From positions 24,735-88,734 of the forward strand of contig CAWAOP010000054.1 of NCBI GenBank assembly GCA_963783505.1: a stretch of DNA of 64,000 bases. Reading direction: 5' to 3'. Below, in pieces: positions 62,254 to 64,000 of the stretch (its first letter is position 1; every line of letters starts with the position of its first letter). Made by a program: the position numbers and the translations under genes. The notes below the pieces were generated by a model. It had not been told where the DNA came from. It searched no databases and saw nothing but the letters and a program-made list of their open reading frames with translations. Source of the DNA: BOG-224 sp963783505. Lineage in GTDB: Bacteria; Acidobacteriota; Terriglobia; Bryobacterales; Bryobacteraceae.

Positions 62254-62280
62254 ATAGAAAATACCGGCCGCTCGCGTCAA
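62251..62280 (-). promoter_or_regulatory. Sigma-70-type promoter of the TonB receptor
   Basis: On the minus strand the -35 TTGACG (62275-62280) and -10 TATAAT (62251-62256) are separated by 18 bp. The initiation codon ATG starts seven bases downstream of the -10, which puts the expected transcription start on the A of the ATG. Either the mRNA is leaderless or the true start lies further inside. Six of its bases overlap or abut the operator at 62234-62253. Confidence 0.72.
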
Positions 62281-62339
62281 GCGCAAAACCGACCGCCGAT
62301 TGCGCGCAGCCGCCGGCAAGAGTAGCCTGGAATTTAGCG

Positions 62340-63029
62340 ATGCCAAAAACTCGCACACAGGTAAATACCGAATCGGTGGACGATTACCTGAAGGCCATCC
62401 TGGAACTGGGCGGCCCGCAAGAGGAGCGCGTGAGCGGCAACGCCCTCGCTCAGCATCTCGGCGTCCGCGCCGCGTCGGTCACCGGAATGCTCCAAAAGCT
62501 GGCGTCGCAGAAACCGTCCTGCGTGAAATACGAAAAGCATCACGGCGTGCGTCTCACTCCCAGGGGTAAGAAGCGCGCACTGGAAGTGCTCCGCCACCAT
62601 CGCCTGCTGGAGCGTTTCCTTCACGATTTTCTGGATTACTCCTGGGACGAGGTTCACGACGACGCGGAGCGGCTGGAACATTTCATCTCCGAGCGATTGG
62701 AAGAGCGCATCGCGTTGAAGTTGGGAGATCCGGAGACCGACCCGCACGGTCATCTAATCCCGGAACGTAGCGGAGCGCTTCCGCCACGGCAGGAGGCGCC
62801 GTTGTCCAAATGGGCTTGTGGCGTGCCGGCTGTGGTCAGCAGCGTATCGGATCGGGACGCCTCGGCGTTGCGCGAAATGGGGCGTTTGGGCGTGAAGCCG
62901 GGAGTGGGAATCCTGGTCGAGGCGGGAGCCCGTGGCGCTTCGGTGCTTGTCCGCATAGGCGGTCGCGACGACACTGTGCGGCTGAGCCAGCGCCTGGCGG
63001 CCGGAATCTCTGTGATCGCGAGGCCGTGA
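62340..63029 (+). CDS. DtxR/MntR-family metal-dependent regulator
   Basis: A 229-residue repressor of the DtxR family, which binds DNA in complex with Fe(II) or Mn(II). It has an N-terminal winged helix (VDDYLKAILELGG, NALAQHLGVRAASVTGMLQK, YEKHHGVRLTPRGK), the dimerisation helices with metal-binding residues (HHRLLERFLHDFLDYSWDEV, DDAERLEHFISERLEERIA, CDPETDPHG-like GDPETDPHG) and a C-terminal SH3-like FeoA domain (residues about 155-229). It lacks an obvious cysteine in GDPETDPHGH. It is divergent from the receptor, with an operator between them, so it is probably its regulator and may control itself. Confidence 0.9.
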   Translation: MPKTRTQVNTESVDDYLKAILELGGPQEERVSGNALAQHLGVRAASVTGMLQKLASQKPSCVKYEKHHGVRLTPRGKKRALEVLRHHRLLERFLHDFLDYSWDEVHDDAERLEHFISERLEERIALKLGDPETDPHGHLIPERSGALPPRQEAPLSKWACGVPAVVSSVSDRDASALREMGRLGVKPGVGILVEAGARGASVLVRIGGRDDTVRLSQRLAAGISVIARP

Positions 63030-63108
63030 TGGTGGCGGCTTCCGATCCCGCCGCTTGACCCTATCGCTGCGCCGTTACCCGCCGATATGTACTGCGGGGG
63101 CCACACCG

Positions 63109-63945
63109 ATGATTGCCGCGCAAGCAGAGTTCGAAGCCCTGGAACGCCTGCCTCAGTTCCCGGCCGTTGCCACCAAGGTGTTGCGCGCTCTGTCCCATAC
63201 AGACGCCGGTGTCCGTCAGATATCGGACTTCGTGTGCTCGGACGCCGCGCTGGCATCCGGCTTGCTGCGCATCGTGAACTCGCCCATATATGGACTTCAA
63301 TCGGAAGTCGAAAGCGTCCAGCGCGCCTTGATGCTCATGGGCTTCGAGGAAGTCAAGCGCTTCGTGCTGGCTTACTCGATGCGCGCCTATTTCCAAACGG
63401 GCGTACGCCTGGATCTGCTTCGAGACCTCTGGCGCCGGAGCCTTGCGTGCGCCTTACTGGCCGATGACCTCTCGGCGGCATGTTCGCGGGCCGGAGAAGG
63501 CGACGGAACCTGCTACACGGCGGCGCTCCTGCATGATATTGGGAGATTCGGTCTTCTGGCGGCTTTCCCCGCGCAGTACAGTGACTTGGCGTCGAAACCG
63601 GCCAACGGCGCGGACATACTGGACTTGGAACGCCAGTTATTCGGCTTCGATCACTGCGAAGTGGGGCGCTGGCTGGCCGTCCGGTGGGCGTTGCCTGAGT
63701 CCGTCCAAACCGCTGCCGCGACGCACCATGCCAGTCCGAGGCAGAATCCGTTCGAGTTGCAGGACCTGGTCGCCGTCGCCGTGCTGTTGGCGGATTGGCT
63801 CGGGCTCGACTCCTCCGATCCCGGCGATTCGAAATCGTTCAACGATATCCGCGCCCTGTTACCTCTCCCGGCCCAGTACCGCTTCGATCCGGACCCGATG
63901 GTTCTCAAGACCCGCATCAACTCTAACCTCGACGCGTTCGACTAA
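63109..63945 (+). CDS. HDOD-domain protein
   Basis: A 278-residue single-domain HDOD protein, a family linked to signal transduction and stress or cell-cycle responses but lacking full HD metal motifs. The pattern is LPQFPAVATKVLRALSHTDA, DAALASGLLRIVNSPIYGL, VQRALMLMGFEEVKRFVLAY, AALLHDIGRFGLLAAFP and FDHCEVGRWLAVRWALPES. I chose ATG 63109 (MIAAQAEFE). A TTG at 63055 would add 18 unrelated residues. It lies 79 bp after the DtxR-like gene on the same strand and could be co-transcribed. The 55 bases after it to the window end hold nothing clear. Confidence 0.86.
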   Translation: MIAAQAEFEALERLPQFPAVATKVLRALSHTDAGVRQISDFVCSDAALASGLLRIVNSPIYGLQSEVESVQRALMLMGFEEVKRFVLAYSMRAYFQTGVRLDLLRDLWRRSLACALLADDLSAACSRAGEGDGTCYTAALLHDIGRFGLLAAFPAQYSDLASKPANGADILDLERQLFGFDHCEVGRWLAVRWALPESVQTAAATHHASPRQNPFELQDLVAVAVLLADWLGLDSSDPGDSKSFNDIRALLPLPAQYRFDPDPMVLKTRINSNLDAFD

Positions 63946-64000
63946 AGACCCGGCCGGGCGGATTCCGACGGTTGATGGAGAGACCTCCGCTCCCAACTTT

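Noticed and set aside
1..64000. CRISPR arrays, tRNA or rRNA genes
   Set aside because: No regularly spaced repeats, no cloverleaf and no rRNA-like stretch were found. The short palindromes do not form arrays with spacers of constant length.
63946..64000. A partial gene at the right edge
   Set aside because: Only 55 bases remain after the HDOD stop, with no start or motif that could be supported.

Overview
The window is a high-GC bacterial chromosome segment that most resembles an Acidobacteriota genome of the Solibacter/Bryobacter type. That placement is an inference from families typical of the phylum: a TIGR03435 protein, a VWFA-related acidobacterial-domain protein (TIGR03436 type), a MacB/FtsX-type (ADOP-like) permease, an Oar-like TonB receptor with a carboxypeptidase-regulatory N-terminal domain, PEP-CTERM proteins, UPF0182 and DUF4159. 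No rRNA, tRNA or CRISPR array was recognised.

Layout. 0-1.5 kb: acyl carrier protein and ketoacyl synthase. 1.7-4.9 kb: minus-strand run truB, small membrane protein, LolA-like protein, DUF1624-like acyltransferase. 4.9-6.3 kb: HicBA and HEPN/MNT toxin-antitoxin modules. 6.5-15.3 kb: housekeeping block (glgC, DedA, dCMP-deaminase-like protein, a degenerate sulfatase, pgsA, galU, ferredoxin, queD, dinG). 15.5-18.2 kb: MoxR ATPase plus an unrecognised 610-residue partner. 18.4-28.8 kb: TIGR03435 protein, VapBC, secreted MsrA, a mannonate-dehydratase-like protein, PHP phosphoesterase, FAH hydrolase, TauE exporter and ABC permease. 28.9-33.3 kb: UPF0182 flanked by inverted copies of a hairpin-array repeat, then citrate synthase. 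33.6-37.3 kb: ECF sigma factor, HEAT-containing anti-sigma factor, DUF4097-like adhesin and double-PDZ protein, likely an envelope-response operon. 37.5-44.6 kb: peptide transporter, PEP-CTERM proteins, VapBC coupled to photolyase, VWFA protein, secreted protease. 44.9-55.9 kb: large secreted proteins that look polysaccharide-related (PD40/TPR with a haem motif, DUF4091-like, DUF4159, GH43-like, two paralogous beta-sandwich proteins). 56-58.2 kb: a group II intron next to a palindromic element. 58.2-64 kb: second HicBA, Oar-like TonB receptor, divergent DtxR-family regulator and an HDOD protein.

Two features run through the whole window. First, at least 12 genes, including truB and citrate synthase that are expected to be functional, carry one or more single-base frameshifts, often in short homopolymers, with the rest of the reading frame intact. 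This looks like residual sequencing or assembly error more than real gene decay, so those genes are annotated across their full span. Second, the intergenic spaces are rich in palindromic arrays. Two families recur at distant sites, and one pair shows compensatory changes that preserve the stems.

The strongest regulatory signal is at 62.23-62.28 kb. A near-consensus promoter, an 8+8 bp palindromic DtxR/MntR-like operator and the receptor start codon overlap there, which suggests metal-dependent control of a leaderless receptor mRNA by the divergent regulator.
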